64,000 bases of DNA from Pleurodeles waltl (GCF_031143425.1 NC_090447.1:766442409-766506408), one strand, 5' to 3'; shown: positions 47,191 through 58,829, numbered from the stretch's first letter. Numbers and translations are program-made. Notes: generated by a model not told the origin, from the letters alone.

Positions 47191-48895
47191 ACCTGTCAGA
47201 ATAATCGCTCTTGAATGGCCTAAGCCTTCCTTTTTATATATCAATATCAAATCTGGACGTGCCAAAACTAGCCAATGAAAGTATACCTATCTTGCTCTTT
47301 GCTGATGACGCCGTATTACTGGCAAGAACAGAGATAGCAATGCATGGTCTACTTAGGGGCTTCGAATCTTTCTGTACCTCAAGGAGCATGGTAATCAATG
47401 AGGGGAAAACAAAGTTTATGATTCTCAACCAAAAACAGACGTTGCAATCGACTTTTAGGGTAAATAATAAGCCTTTGGCCCGAGTGGCCACCTATGATTA
47501 CCTGGGCTGCAGATTAGATGAAAAACAGACATGGAAACCACAAATCTACAAAAGCAGAATTTCCTTGGCCCAACAAGCCGGAGCAGTACTCAGATTTGCA
47601 AAGGCTACAGGCAATCACTCCGTGAGCTCCGCACTGCTTGCATACAAAACAAAAGCAAGAGCCGCAGCACTTTACAGCGCAGAGATCTGGGGATTCAGAA
47701 AGATTCCATCAATACAAGTAACCGAGAACAAATTTTTACGCAAATTACTTTGTCTAGGTAATGCTACACCAATGAACGCAATAAGAATTGATCTACAGAT
47801 GAGAAAGGTTGAGGACTACATCGCTCTGGCTCCAGTAAGATACTGGATCCGTATTTGGACAAAAGAGGCTCTTAAACCATTCAGAGACGTACTTAAGGAT
47901 ATCATGAAGCTGCAAAACCATCGGAAACTGCCCTGGTTCAAACATATCTCAACTATCCTGGCTGCTATCGGCCAGGATGACTTTTGGCTCCATCCAGAAA
48001 AAATCGGAAGGCCTAGTCTAGCTGTCATAAAAAAGGCATATTCGGAGCGAAAGACAGAGATTATGTGCGAGTCATTTAGCCCTTTATTCAAGCGGTATAT
48101 TTTGTTTAACCAAGAGCTTAAACCAGCATTATTCATAGACAGTATTTATCCGGAGGAAAAAAGGGCTCTCTACTTTAAATTCCGTATGGGCACACTACCA
48201 GTGACAGCGGTGGTCAACAGATGGCAATCCGCTCCTCCGAGTAGTTTAGAATGTTGTCCATGCCTTCATGGTGGTCCAGAAACACTTTCCCACTTCCTTT
48301 TACTATGCCACTTTACGCTCAGACTCCGTAAATTGTACCTTCGTCCACTTTTCAGAACTTCCGGAGTTAGGAAGTGCAAGGAGGCGGAAGCGCTATGTAT
48401 GCGTTCAGATGAGAAATACATTGTGACAAAGGTCTCAACCTATATCTTGGAAGCATGGAAATTACGTCTATCAATGCACCTACAGTTGGCACAGGCACAA
48501 TAGCCTATGTTATCCCGTACCTATTTAGCTTGGGAAATCGGTGCAGGGTAGTGTAAACTGGGTTAGGCCTCGGGCTTTTATTAAATGGCTGGAAGGCAAT
48601 GCAAGGCCCCAAATGACTCGTCCCATAATAAGACATTTCAAATATTAGACTCATAATGTTTTTCTAGAATAAGTTAAGTTTTTATGTAAATTATGGTCAA
48701 ATCAGGTTTTACGATAATGCATGGTAAATTGGATACATTTTGGCACATGTTAAATCAAAAATTCAAGCATAGTTCCTTTTATTGAGATGTTTTATTTAAT
48801 GTGATTTTTATTGAGTTCGAGGGATTGATATCTATTGTGTGATTATTGTTAAGGCCGGATAGGCTAATAACAATTAAATAAATAAATAAAATATA
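47191..48895 (+). mobile_element. 5'-truncated LINE with long open frame
   Basis: The element starts mid reverse transcriptase, carries a 430-codon ORF, and ends in a 3' UTR with an (AATA)n-type tail at about 48877-48893. Truncation at the 5' end is the usual outcome of target-primed reverse transcription. No clear target duplication was found. A decayed copy of the same family lies at 5420-7690 on the other strand. Confidence 0.82.
47211..48503 (+). CDS. LINE reverse transcriptase C-terminal part with zinc knuckle
   Basis: 430 codons without interruption. The RT catalytic F-A-D-D is at 47298-47309, followed by G-K-T-K-F-M-I-L, the thumb region (Y-D-Y-L-G), a long C-terminal domain and a C-terminal CCHC-type knuckle (C at 48252, 48255 and 48261; H at 48291; C at 48306; pattern C-x2-C then G-G-P-E-T-L-S-H-F-L-L-L-C). 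The frame lacks the N-terminal endonuclease and the first RT blocks, so it is a truncated ORF2 whose apparent ATG is not the native start. Such proteins nick target DNA and copy LINE RNA. The clade is not certain; Jockey/I-like or Vingi-like is my reading. The open frame suggests recent insertion. Confidence 0.8.
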   Translation: MNGLSLPFYISISNLDVPKLANESIPILLFADDAVLLARTEIAMHGLLRGFESFCTSRSMVINEGKTKFMILNQKQTLQSTFRVNNKPLARVATYDYLGCRLDEKQTWKPQIYKSRISLAQQAGAVLRFAKATGNHSVSSALLAYKTKARAAALYSAEIWGFRKIPSIQVTENKFLRKLLCLGNATPMNAIRIDLQMRKVEDYIALAPVRYWIRIWTKEALKPFRDVLKDIMKLQNHRKLPWFKHISTILAAIGQDDFWLHPEKIGRPSLAVIKKAYSERKTEIMCESFSPLFKRYILFNQELKPALFIDSIYPEEKRALYFKFRMGTLPVTAVVNRWQSAPPSSLECCPCLHGGPETLSHFLLLCHFTLRLRKLYLRPLFRTSGVRKCKEAEALCMRSDEKYIVTKVSTYILEAWKLRLSMHLQLAQAQ

Positions 48896-49699
48896 TCAAT
48901 AAGTCATCCCTTGGGCTGTAAGGAAGGGTGCATGATGTTTAAAAGTAGATCGCAAAACGTTTGTCAAACAAGTCCTTACAGTGAAAAGGTGCCAAAGCTA
49001 TTTTTACTGTAGCAGGGCTGGCTGTTGCATGCATAGGGATACACAATCAAATTCAATAATGTTCTCTCCGGCTAGGAAGCAGCTACAAATTTAATTTTTG
49101 GACTTTTTGAAATATTAACTGCCTGATTCACTTGTGATGTCTGATTATGTAATAAACCTTTTTTAAAGGGTACTTTTTGATAGTTTCCTTTCCCTGCCTA
49201 AAGCTTCTGGAAGCCCAATTGCATGAGCTCCAGCTGTAACCCAGGTGCTGAATAACCCTCTTGACGAGGAGTGAACTTGCTGCCAGAGCTGAAAAAAAGA
49301 TCTTGGGTATTGGGAGGTGTTTCTGTTCCTCTGGCAGCATAAACATCTGGGCTTTGCCCAGGTACTTGATTACTTCAAAGAGGCCTGCAGTATCAAAGGC
49401 AAATATTAGGTGACACCTGGGCATGGACCTTCTTTGTTCCACCAGTCAGACAGGCACCAATCCCAGTGGGGGAGATAAGCTACTCCGGAACTGCTTCAGA
49501 GTAACCACAAGAAAGGCGTTACTCATTTCCCTGGCCTCATCTCTGAGGTGTTTTCACAGGTCTTGCACAACAGGAAAAGAGTCACCATCTTGGATTTAGG
49601 CAGAGAGGGGCACTGTGAGACTGTTTGTGGTAGAGCACACAGGAAGTGCTGCAGAAGTGTGTAGGGTTGCCCCTGGGACGTTTAACCCTGTTAGTTATG
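48896..49699. other. intergenic sequence, probable decayed LTR-type repeat
   Basis: 49240-49690 has the GC-rich, ORF-poor look of the giant LTRs (GGCACTGTGAGAC, CCAAGATGG-like text) but I cannot align it to family 1 or 2 by eye. Nothing else was recognised. Confidence 0.35.
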
Positions 49700-50066
49700 T
49701 CAATGAAATGCTGTAGCCCATAGGGATCTCCTGGAACCCCAATACCCTGGATACCTCAGTACCATATACTAGGGAATTGTATGGGTGTACCGGTATGTCA
49801 ATGTGAATTGGTAAATTTAGTCACTAGCCTGTTGGTGACAAATGTGGAAAGCAGAGAGAGCATAACCACTGAGGTTCTGGTTAGCAGAGCCTCAGTGAGA
49901 CAGTTAGGCATCACACAGGGAACACATACAGGGCACACATACAGGGCACATACTTATGAGCACTGGGGCCTTGCCTGGCAGGGTCCCAGTGACACATAGA
50001 CTAAAACAACATATATACAGTGAAATATGGGGGGTGACATGCCAGGCAAGATGGTACTTTTCTACA
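49700..50066 (+). mobile_element. family-2 LTR, truncated 3' end
   Basis: It begins with the GCCCATAGGGATCTCCTGG block and ends ATGGTACTTTTCTACA at 50066, matching the 3' part of 17445-20242. The 5' part is missing. A near-tandem ACACATACAGGGCACA duplication occurs at about 49921-49950. Confidence 0.65.
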
Positions 50067-50299
50067 GTTTGGGAATGGCCAAGTCCTCCACCAGGTTAGT
50101 ACCAGGCATAAATGTGGCACACACAGTACCCTTGGAACACTTTCTCGACCTGTGGAAGAACAAAAAGGACTGCACTTGCTGTCTGTAATCTGAGGAGAGC
50201 CTAAAAGACAGGACTTGTGCCAAGGGCAAAGTGGACTTCAGGGGTCATAAGACTGACCTCCTGTTTAAGCTACAGGGTTACAACAAGCTGCAAGAGTCC
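50067..50299. other. unidentified sequence between family-2 LTR and gypsy element
   Basis: No coding features. It probably belonged with 61617-62153 before the gypsy element inserted between them. Confidence 0.35.
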
Positions 50300-51262
50300 T
50301 GTAAAGGGAAAATGGGTGTGAGGAATCAATAGGACTTCTTAGGTAGCTTTTCTCAGAATTGTTTTTATTTTTATAGAATAATTTAATATTAGATCATTTC
50401 TGTGGAGGGCTGTCTATGTCAGGATGTCCTGTTCTTTCTTGTCACAGTCCTCTGGCTCCTGAATGGCAGTCGATAGCAGGGGCCCTCTGGACTCTGGCGA
50501 CGTACCCTTGGGGAGAAAAGAATGGATTTTCAGGCACATGCTCTGCCAGTTTCCCACACCACCTTGGTGTTTATTTTTAATTTTTTTATCTATCATGTTG
50601 CTTTTTTTCGTGTAATTTATTTCAATGGTCATCTTGCTTCGTGCTCTCAACAATTCACCTCCTATGCACCACGGTGAAAACACTCAGAATACTTGTTTTT
50701 TTACTGTACACTTTGTTCCTCATGCAGACTCCCCCCTTTAGGTTACTCAGTGCTGCCAGGTGTTTGCTTTATAGTCCCCACAACCCCTCCTATACCGCTA
50801 ACCACCCCTGCAGCATTCCTCAACCCCAGTGAGGTACTTGCTTTGGGCTATAGCTCAGACGACGAGCTGTGGCGTTCCTGTCCAGACCGCCTCTCACCTG
50901 GGTCTCTTCCTCGTTCTCTCGTTTCCCTGGTGACGCGATCACCGCTTGACCACCTCCACTGCTTCTTTCTCCCCTGATGTTGTCCTCACTCCTGGTGCAC
51001 TGCTCTTTTGTCTCTCTGTCTGGGTCCCGCAAGAAGTCCTTGTACTGTACTAGCTCTTCTGTTTACTTTTCCCACTGTAGTCCATCTAGCAGCCCTCCGA
51101 CTCACTCCGGATCTTCTTTTTCTGGTTCGTCTCCCCCTTTTTTATTTTTTTTATTTTTTATAGCCGATTGGAGACTGTGCCGTGAACAACTAGGATGAAG
51201 GTATGGCTTTCCAGTGTGCCCCCGGGGTCCCGCTTGGTCTGTCGAGTCATGGTTTCCTCACA
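50300..51262 (-). repeat. 3' LTR of the Gmr1-like element
   Basis: Aligns with 60667-61605: both begin on the + strand TGTAAA(A/G)GG..ATGGGTGTGA and share the CAATAGGACTT, CTCTGGCTCCTGAATGGC and GGAACGCC/GAATGCC blocks. It is followed on the minus-strand upstream side by a purine-rich GAGGGGGAACTGC, the likely polypurine tract (about 51262-51275). Confidence 0.75.
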
Positions 51263-51800
51263 GCAGTTCCCCCTCAAGCATGGATGATCGGGCCATGCAG
51301 AAGCATCTAGACAAGAAGGGTAATCAGCTGTACTTTTTATTTTCCCAGGAAGGTGATGGGTCCTGAAGGAAAACTGAGAAGTAGAAATCAGCAAAGAACA
51401 CAGGCATTCATATGTTTGTGTCTGAAAAGCCAAAATCAAAGGACCATGGTCTGTGAGCAAAACAAAAGAACGACCAAGGAGGTAGAACTGAAGCGACACT
51501 AAGGCCCATTTACTTGCCAAGCATTCTTTCTCAACAGTGCCATAATATAGTTCACAGGGCAACAACTTCCTACTGATGAACACAACAGAACGAAGGGACT
51601 CTGCGTCGGGTTGGGATAGAATAGAGAAAAGTTCAGATAGTACCGAACCAAGATCTACCAAGGTGAGAGGAAACTCGTCTGAAACAGACGGCGGAAAGAA
51701 AACAATCTAACAAAGGACTCAATGTCTATGCGCACTATCACTGAGAAGAGGAGTCACTCGATCTTGTGATTTGAAAAAGCTTCTTCGAAGAAAAACAACT
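51158..51800 (-). pseudogene. Gmr1-like RNase H remnant
   Basis: The minus-strand frame 51661-51158 shows the gypsy RNase H pattern: F-I-S-R-K-L-L-P-C-E, Y-G-T-V-E-K-E-C-L-A, K-W-A-L, then L-T-D-H-G-P-L and S-T-A-D-Y-P-S-C-L. It lies between RT and the 3' LTR. The last codons run into the LTR, so the frame end is not native. Confidence 0.75.
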
Positions 51801-51821
51801 TGTAACACTCTGGGCCCAACT

Positions 51822-52370
51822 CTAGATGGCGGACTTATGCAAAGCATGTGAATCTGCAGCACTACATGCCACAAACAGATGTCTACTGGGTGAGTAACAT
51901 CCTCCATATATCACTAGATCATTCAAATAGGCTACTGCGTACCCCAGGTGAGGCCTGAATATAACGTCCATGAGTCTCTGAAAGGTGGCCGGAGCCCAGT
52001 GCAGTCTGAAGGGTAACACTTTGAGCTGATTTAGGCCTGAGGGAGTAGAGAAAGCAGTTTTCCCTTTGGCTGTGGGTGTAACGGGAATTTGCCAGTAGCC
52101 TTTTGTTAGGGCAAGGGTGGTAAGATAGGAAGCAGTCCATAAGTTCTCAATCAAGTTCTTCCACCCTTGGCATATTGGATAAGTGTCTAACTTAGAATTA
52201 CTGTTCACCTGAAGGAAGTCGATACAAAACTGGAGGGGTCCATCAGGTTTTGGCACTAGTACAACTGGTGAGCACCACATACTATGGGAAGGCTCAGTTA
52301 TACCTTCTTTAACATATTCTGGACTTTGGTATCCATGGCTTTTCATCAGGCTTCAGGTATCCGGTAGGAC
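51822..52370 (-). pseudogene. Gmr1-like reverse transcriptase, catalytic residues altered
   Basis: The minus-strand frame 52346-51822 carries gypsy RT blocks: S-P-V-V-L-V-P-K-P-D-G, F-C-I-D-F-x-x-V-N, L-D-T-Y-P-I, K-G-Y-W-Q-I-P-V, A-F-S-T-P-S-G-L and A-P-A-T-F-Q-R-L-M-D. Two catalytic positions are lost: the usual L-D-L-T-K-G-Y reads L-A-L-T-K-G-Y, and the usual Y-L-D-D reads Y-L-N-D. It cannot be an active polymerase as it stands. It lies downstream of integrase on the coding strand. Confidence 0.8.
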
Positions 52371-52682
52371 CGAAGGCAGCTGACCTGATTTGTCTCTGAC
52401 AATATCATGTGAGACCAAAGTGGTCTTTCCTGGCCTGGAGGAAAATACGTCCCTGTATTGCAGGATCACTTCTTTCACCTGTTGATGTCTGTGACTCAGG
52501 GTTTCACCTAATTGAACCATCCTGTCTTCAGGCTCTCTAATCGAGGGGGAGAAATGTTATCTCCAGGAGATTAGAATCGGTTACAAATAGGGTAGTAGTC
52601 ATCCCCACCTGCTACCTCAGTTGTTTCTCATCTTTTCTGGAGATTAATATGGTATATTTGTCCTTGTGTTGATGTGGTATAG

Positions 52683-53735
52683 CTAATTTGTAAGACATCC
52701 GAGTGACCTTAGCCAGCACAGTATAGGGACCTTGCCATGGGACAACTTGTCGGAGGATGGTAACAATACCAGGGCCTTATCCCCCACCTGTAATTCCCTT
52801 AGCTTACTGGTTCTGTCATGTGTAGCTTTCTGTTGCTCCTGGGCTTTTTCTAAGTTGTTACATACATTTTCCTGCAGTCCATGCAGTCTCTCTTTTAAGA
52901 GTAGAAGCATACTCTTGTAGTCCCACTCCCTCATCTTCCTACTGTTCTGCCACCATATCCAAAAGGGCACTGGGTGCCTCCCAAACAACAGCTCAAAAGG
53001 ATTATACCCAATAGAGGATTGAAAGTGGGTACAAATGATATAAGGAACTAAGGGGAGCTTTCTGTCCCAGTCCCGTCCCTTTTCCAATACCACCATCTTA
53101 AGGATGAACTTCCACATCCTTGCAAAGAATTCAGTCACAGCAGGGGCTACAGTGGTAGTGGTCATACTGGATAGAGGAATGGCCTTGGGGTATCTGGTTG
53201 CTTAATCCACAAGAACAAGTGTATACTGGTATCCTTATACAGATGCCACCAAGGGACCAACCAGGTCTATCCCAACTCTTGTAAATGGGATTTAAATGAC
53301 TGGTAAAGGACGTAACAAGGCTTTTTGGATATGGTTTGGATTGGTGGTTTGACAACTTTCACATTTGGTACAAAACTTGCAGATATCGGAGAAGACGCCT
53401 GGCCACTAAAATCCTCTGAGAAGATACTCTGTTTTTTCACGACCATAATGACCGCCCCCAATTTGAATATGGGCTAAATGCAACACGTGTTGACAAAGGT
53501 TGGGGTACCAATAACTGCCTCACTACTGCCCCTCTTAGTTTTCGGTATAGCAGGCCTTTTGAAACACTAAAGTGGGGGCCTACCGTGTGAACATTGTTGG
53601 CTACTGCCTGTCCCCATGCATTGCTGAGGGTTCTGTTCCCCCCGTGCTGATCTGAAGCTTCATTTATTTCTGATAGGATCTGCAGCAGAGGGAGAAACAG
53701 TGGGTACATTAAGCTGACCAAGACATCAGGTTATT
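52683..53735 (-). pseudogene. Gmr1-like integrase, broken
   Basis: Minus-strand pieces in three frames. At 53721-53437 is the N-terminal H2C2 region (G-L-L-Y-R-K-L, then H-x-x-x-H with G-H-Y-G near 53450). The C-x2-C part is at about 53400-53360 (D-I-C-K-F-C-T-K-C). Core fragments follow at 53355-53131. The C-terminal part is at 53165-52683: S-S-I-G-Y-N-P-F-E-L-L-F-G-R-H-P, then L-R-E-L-Q-V-G-D-K-A-L-V-L-L-P, the GPY/F-proximal region. Integrase inserts the linear cDNA. Its position before RT gives this element its Gmr1-type order. Confidence 0.8.
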
Positions 53736-54230
53736 TCTCAAGCGTTTCTTATTACGTGATAACTTCTTACATTCATCGCACCTTAGGAACTCTCTCCCTA
53801 AAAGGAGGCTCTTTCCACCAGACCAACTCACCATCTTGTTCTTTGGGGGAGTCCAGTAACCTAGAAAAGTCTGTGTAGTCAGTCCCAATGATCATCTCTT
53901 CAAGCATCTGTGGTATCCTACTTTTAAGGTTTCAGTATATTGTATCCAATTAATTGTCACAATAGCTACTAGGTACGGTTTGATGTCACAATGTACACAT
54001 GTAATAACCACAGTGTCATCCTTCCTCCATGGCTCTGGTTTTACTGTATCCATAGTTGAATGTTTACATCCAGAACCACTAAAATGGGTTTCTGTACTAC
54101 GTTTACTTCCAGTACACTTTTATACTTGTGTGTTCTAGCGCATGCTAGTGTATTTCCATTGGTTCGGGTTGAGATACTTTTTCAGGGCAATTACTCTTCT
54201 CAGTGGAAACATTGGAGCCCTTGGGCTATC
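53736..54230 (-). pseudogene. probable protease/linker region of the Gmr1-like element
   Basis: It lies between gag and integrase on the minus strand. Fragments such as I-I-G-T-D-Y-T-D-F-S-R-L-L (about 53905-53860) match the segment that follows the protease in gypsy polyproteins, and a V-V-L-D-V-N block lies at about 54080. The catalytic D-S/T-G was not seen. Confidence 0.5.
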
Positions 54231-54744
54231 TCCTTTCCTGGGATCTTCATGGGCATTCAGGGGTCCGGAAGGAACTGGGTAGGTGTTGTAGGGCTGGGAC
54301 TTCTCCATGACAGAGATTTTGGGATAGGTGACTTGGACTGCTGAACCCTGACTTCGGGAGACCTATGATAGGCACATGCTAGATATATGGCGGCCGTGAT
54401 TGTTACATTGGGATATTGCTTTATCCAAGTCCTGGTAGAATCAGGAAGGGCATCTAGAAATTGTACAAGGAGGACTTTATTCACAACTTCCTCTATAGTA
54501 GCTCCCTCGGGTCTAAGTCATCTATGTCCCAGATCCTGTAAAAAATGGCTCTGGGAGTATCCAATGGGCTCCATTCGTCTTTCTGAAACTTTGTTCAACA
54601 GTACTCAGTATCAAATCCAACTCTTTCAAGACTGGCTCTCTGAACCTCAGGATATGATACAGTCCCTGACAGGTTGGCTGCTTGATACACTGTCCGTAAT
54701 TTACCTGCCATTAATGGGGATACATATTGACTCCACTGATCTGA
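54231..54744 (-). pseudogene. Gmr1-like gag, C-terminal part with SCAN-like capsid segment
   Basis: Minus-strand frames 54930-54595 and 54484-54257. The second has L-L-V-Q-F-L-D-A-L-P followed by W-I-K-Q-Y-P-N-V-T, the helix pattern of the SCAN domain/Gmr1 capsid (short leucine-rich helices ending in a W-[IL]-x-x-x-x-P-x-x-turn). The preceding fragment (D-Q-W-S-Q-Y-V-S-P-L-M-A-G) is the adjoining capsid region. The frame is split by stops, and the upstream end is cut by DIRS D at about 54745. Confidence 0.6.
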
Positions 54745-55031
54745 GAGACTACTATATGCAGATTCTTTACCTTCGAATTTTCCCCAGGCGTCAGACTGGA
54801 TCCAGAGATTTTTCGTTGAGCAATACACTTGCGCGTTGGTAGGTGGCTTCGGTCGACTCCGCAGACGTTGTTGGCATCGTAATCGCCGTGCTGACGTCAG
54901 GAGTAGTATATAGACGACGCCTTTGCGCAATGATGTCAGTTCTTTTCTTTCTGCGCCACGCGCTGATCTGGCAAAGAGCTACCCTGGTCTGTTTTTGTTG
55001 AGTCTTTGAGTGAGATATTTGGTGTGCCAAG

Positions 55032-57070
55032 GATGTCCCCTAAATCAGGCTTCAAGCCGTACTAGGATGGTCACCACAAGTTGTCGGTGACGGATCCTCA
55101 TCTGGTTTGTCTTTGGTGTCTCGAGCGCGACCGGAATTCGTGCTCCGAGTGCCTGGCCATGTACCCAAAGGCTTTGAGGAAGCGGTCCCTAAAGCTAATG
55201 GCGGCCCGGCACTCGACTCCGCATAATTCACAGTCTCGATCAAGCGGAAGGTGTTGAGTCCGTTCGCAGAGCCATCACCACTCGTCGTCTTCTAAATCCT
55301 CGGGTACAGATAAGAAGTCGGAGATCCCATCGCTTTCAGACTTCGCCCTGTCGCTCGGCTTACGCGGTGCGGGAAGAGCATAGACGCTCAAGGCCACTGT
55401 CCTCGGAGCCTGCGTCTGGGTCGGCTCCACACTTCCCTGAGTTTCCTGGAGCAACATTGACCCAGCTTAAAGAGTTCTAGGAGTCCATGTGCCTCATCTT
55501 TGGGCGGGCTGACTTGATACGGTGCCTTCGGGCTCCAGGGGTTCGGTTGAGGGACCTTCGGGTTCCGCGGCGGCTTCGGCTCCAGCCACGGAGGTCACCT
55601 CCGGATCTGCTTGCAGATCTGCACTGGCGTCGGTCGCACCCTTGAGACCTTCCCCGGCGACGGGTCGATCGTTGACGCTCTCGACGTCGGTAGTGCCCAC
55701 TATCGATGTTGACCCGATCCTTATCCCTGACGACTCGGAGCTGCGTTGGCCGACGCCGCCTTTGTCTTCGATTAGGGCCTATTCGCCACAGGTCGGATTC
55801 GGACACTTTTTCCTATGGGTACAAATTCGGGGAGGGATTGGAGGGGTCCCTGGACCTTATGACTACCTGGATGACCCATCTTTAGACTGGGCTCAGGCAT
55901 TGGGTGACTCCAGTGGTCTGGATACTTCTCCTGACGCTGGCATGCTGTCGTCTCCTACTGTGGCTACGGCGGAGGAAGCGACTTATGGTATGGTAGTCAG
56001 TAGGGCAGCTGAGGTCCTAGGCCTTGAGCTTCCTACTGTAGAGATCAGGTCTAATCTGACGGAGGTGCTTCAGCCTGGGGCTTCTTTTTCAGAACCCCTT
56101 TTGCCATTCAATGAATCCCTCATCGATGTCCTTTTGAGTACTTGGTCTGAACCCAACACAGGGGCTCCTGTGAATAGAACTATTGCACGCCGCCATCGGC
56201 CAGCTCCGAACGACCCTAAATTTCGATCCCAACACCCCACGATTGAGTATTGTCATCCAGGCTTCCTCTTCTTCAGGCGCATTCCCTTCCACACCTCCGG
56301 ACAGGGAATCAAAAAGGCTCGAACAGTTTGGTAAGAAGTTGTTTTCTTCATCCAGTCTCGTGCTGTGGTCTGTGAACACTGCCTGCCTTTTGGGCCGCTA
56401 TACCCACTCTTTGTGGGATACCGTTGCGCAAGTCCTGCCGCAGATACCGGAGGAGGCCCCTGCTATTGTCTCCCAAGCTGTGAACGATGGGAGAGATGCA
56501 GCAAAGTTCACAATCCGTTGTGTGCTGGACACAACTGACTTTCTGGGCAGATCGGTTGCTACGACGGTGGCCTGAAGACACCACGCCCGGTTGCGTACTT
56601 CTGTTTTTTCTGGGGATGTCCAACAGTCACTCATGGACATGCCCTTTGATGGCTCCCATCTCTTTGGGGAGAAAGCGGACCCTGCCTTGGAGAGATTCAA
56701 GGATTCCCGGGCTACGGCTCGGTCCCTTGGTCTTTCCTCTGCCCCTTGGCCCCCACAGTCTGCTTTTCGCCCCTATCATGGCCACGGAAGGGGCACCCTG
56801 TCGCGTCGTCCTCCCAGCCACCGTGCCACCCATGCTGTCCAGCCTCTGTGTGGTCGGGGACGCGGAATCCCGCGTTGGACTGGGAACCAGAGGTCTGCCC
56901 AGTTCTCCTCTGCCCCCGCTGCAACCTCCAAACCCTCCTAGTCATCCCCTCACTCCCATCCAGTCGCAGGCAGGATTCGCCATCACCTGCCCCACTGGGA
57001 ATCCATCACTACGGACAGGTGGGTTTTGTAGATCGTTCGAAAGGGATAGTCTCTCCCTTTCCAATCTATT
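55032..57070 (+). pseudogene. DIRS D gag, frameshifted
   Basis: It begins at the ATG near 55032 (M-S-P-K-S-G-F), with an early stop. The largest open piece is 270 codons (55522-56334), with the T-I-D-V-D-P block, a G-L-D-T-S-P-D-A-G-M segment and an E-A-T-Y-G-M-V-V stretch shared with DIRS A. The C-terminal part lies in two further frames (56183-56575 and 56487-57152): L-L-G-R-Y-T-H-S-L-W-D-T, then D-G-R-D-A-A-K-F-T. Structural role inferred from family and position. Confidence 0.75.
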
Positions 57071-57079
57071 CCACCAGCC

Positions 57080-58800
57080 ATGCCTCCATCTTTCAGTCAC
57101 CTTCCAGAGGATCATTTGGCACTTCTCCGTCAGGAAGTCGCAGCTGTCTTGACCAAGGCTATAGTCCCTGTGCCCGAAATTAGGTCATGGTTGTTATTCC
57201 CGCTACTTTCTGGTGCCGAAAAAGGACAAGGGCTTATGTCCTATCCTAGACCTTCGGGACCTGAACTACTTCCTCAAGAAGGAGAACTTCAAAATGCTCA
57301 CCCTGGCTCAGGTCCTGCCTGCCTTGGACCCAAAAGACTGGATGGTAGCATTGGACTTGCAGGACGCTTATTTCCACATCCCCATCTTGCCTGACCACAG
57401 ACTTTACCTACAATTCATGGTGTTTCACAAGCTCTTTGTTTACCGTGCTCCCCTTCAGCCTTACCAGGGCCCCTCGGGTGTTCACAAAAGTGTTGGCGGT
57501 GGTTGCAGCTCATCTGCGCAGGTTAGGGGTGTCAGGCTTCCCCTACCTTGACGACTGGCTGTTGAAGGCGGACTCGCCCCAGAAAGTCATCTCCCACCTT
57601 CAGATTACAGCGAACCTCCTGCACACGCTTGGGTTCACTATAAATGTGCCGAAATCACACCTGACTCCCTTTCAGACACTCCCTTTCATCTGAGCTGTTC
57701 TGTACATGGTGCAGTTTCAGGCTTATCCTCCCGAAAAGCGAGCCCAAGACATTCAGGCTATGATTCCGATCTTTCGGCCTTGGTCTTGGGTTTTGGTGAG
57801 ACTGCTGGGCCTCATGGCATCCTGCTAGTAATACATGCCAGATGGCATATGCGGGCTCTGCAGTGGGACCTGAAGTTCCAGTGGGCGCAGCATCAGGGGA
57901 ATCTCTCCGACATGGTCCAGATCTCGGAGGGGACTACGAAAGACCTGCAGTGGTGGCTTTCGAATTCCCATTGGGTCCACGGCAGATCCCTATCCCTTCC
58001 CCATCCAGATCTCTCTATAGACAGATGCGCCACCTTTGGGTTGGGGCGGCCACATGGGAGAGGCGGAGATCAGAGGCCTCTGGTCTCCGGTGGAGTCTGG
58101 GCTCCATATCAATCTTCTGGAGATCCGGGTGATCAGGCTTCAATTGAAAGCATTTCTTCCCTCTCTCAAAGGGAAAGTAGTGCAGGTGTTCACGGACAAT
58201 ACTACCACCATGTGGTACTGCAACAAAAAGGGCACAGTAGGGTCCTGGACCCTTTGTCAGGAGGCACTACACCTCAGGACATGGCTGGAACATCAGGGCA
58301 TTACCCTGATGGTTCAACATCTGGCGGGTTCCCTCAACGCCAGAGCCGACAAACTCAGCCGTCGATGCACAGCTGATCATGAATGGCATCTCCATCTGGA
58401 GGTAGCACAAGGTCTCTTTTAGCAGTGAGGAGAGCCTTGGTTAGACCTTCGCAGAGAACGTGCAGTCAGCTGTTTTGCGTGTTGGAGTTCCCAAGGCGGC
58501 ACTCGCTCGGAGACGCTTTTCATATAGAGTGGAAATCCAGCCCTCTTTTTGCCTTTCCGCCTATACCTCTTCTGACCAGAGTTCTCAAGAAAATCAGGAA
58601 CAACCGGGCCCAAGTCATCTTGGTGGCTCCGGACTGGGCACGGAGAGTCAGGTATCCAGAGTTATTGAGCATGTCCATCGATCCTCCACTCAGACTGCCT
58701 CTTCAGGGAGATCTTTTGTTGCAGCAACAGAAGACGTTTTTTCACCTGAACCTGTACAGCCCCTGCCTTCATGCGTGGCAATAGTTGACGACTTTTGATC
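57080..58800 (+). pseudogene. DIRS D reverse transcriptase / RNase H / methylase-like region
   Basis: RT: K-K-D-K-G-L-C-P-I-L-D-L, then W-M-V-A-L-D-L-Q-D-A-Y-F-H-I-P (57213-57551), switching frame to V-F-T-K-V, G-F-P-Y-L-D-D-W-L-L-K (57436-57693). RNase H: L-G-W-G-G-H, E-I-R-V-I-R-L, F-T-D-N-T-T-T-M-W-Y and A-R-A-D-K-L-S-R (58036-58422). Methylase-like: P-I-P-L-L-T-R-V-L-K-K-I, V-I-L-V-A-P-D-W (58383-58784). Each domain keeps its key residues but at least three frame changes and stops separate them. Confidence 0.82.
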
Positions 58801-58829
58801 TTACAACCAAAGTCTGCGATGTTATCTTG

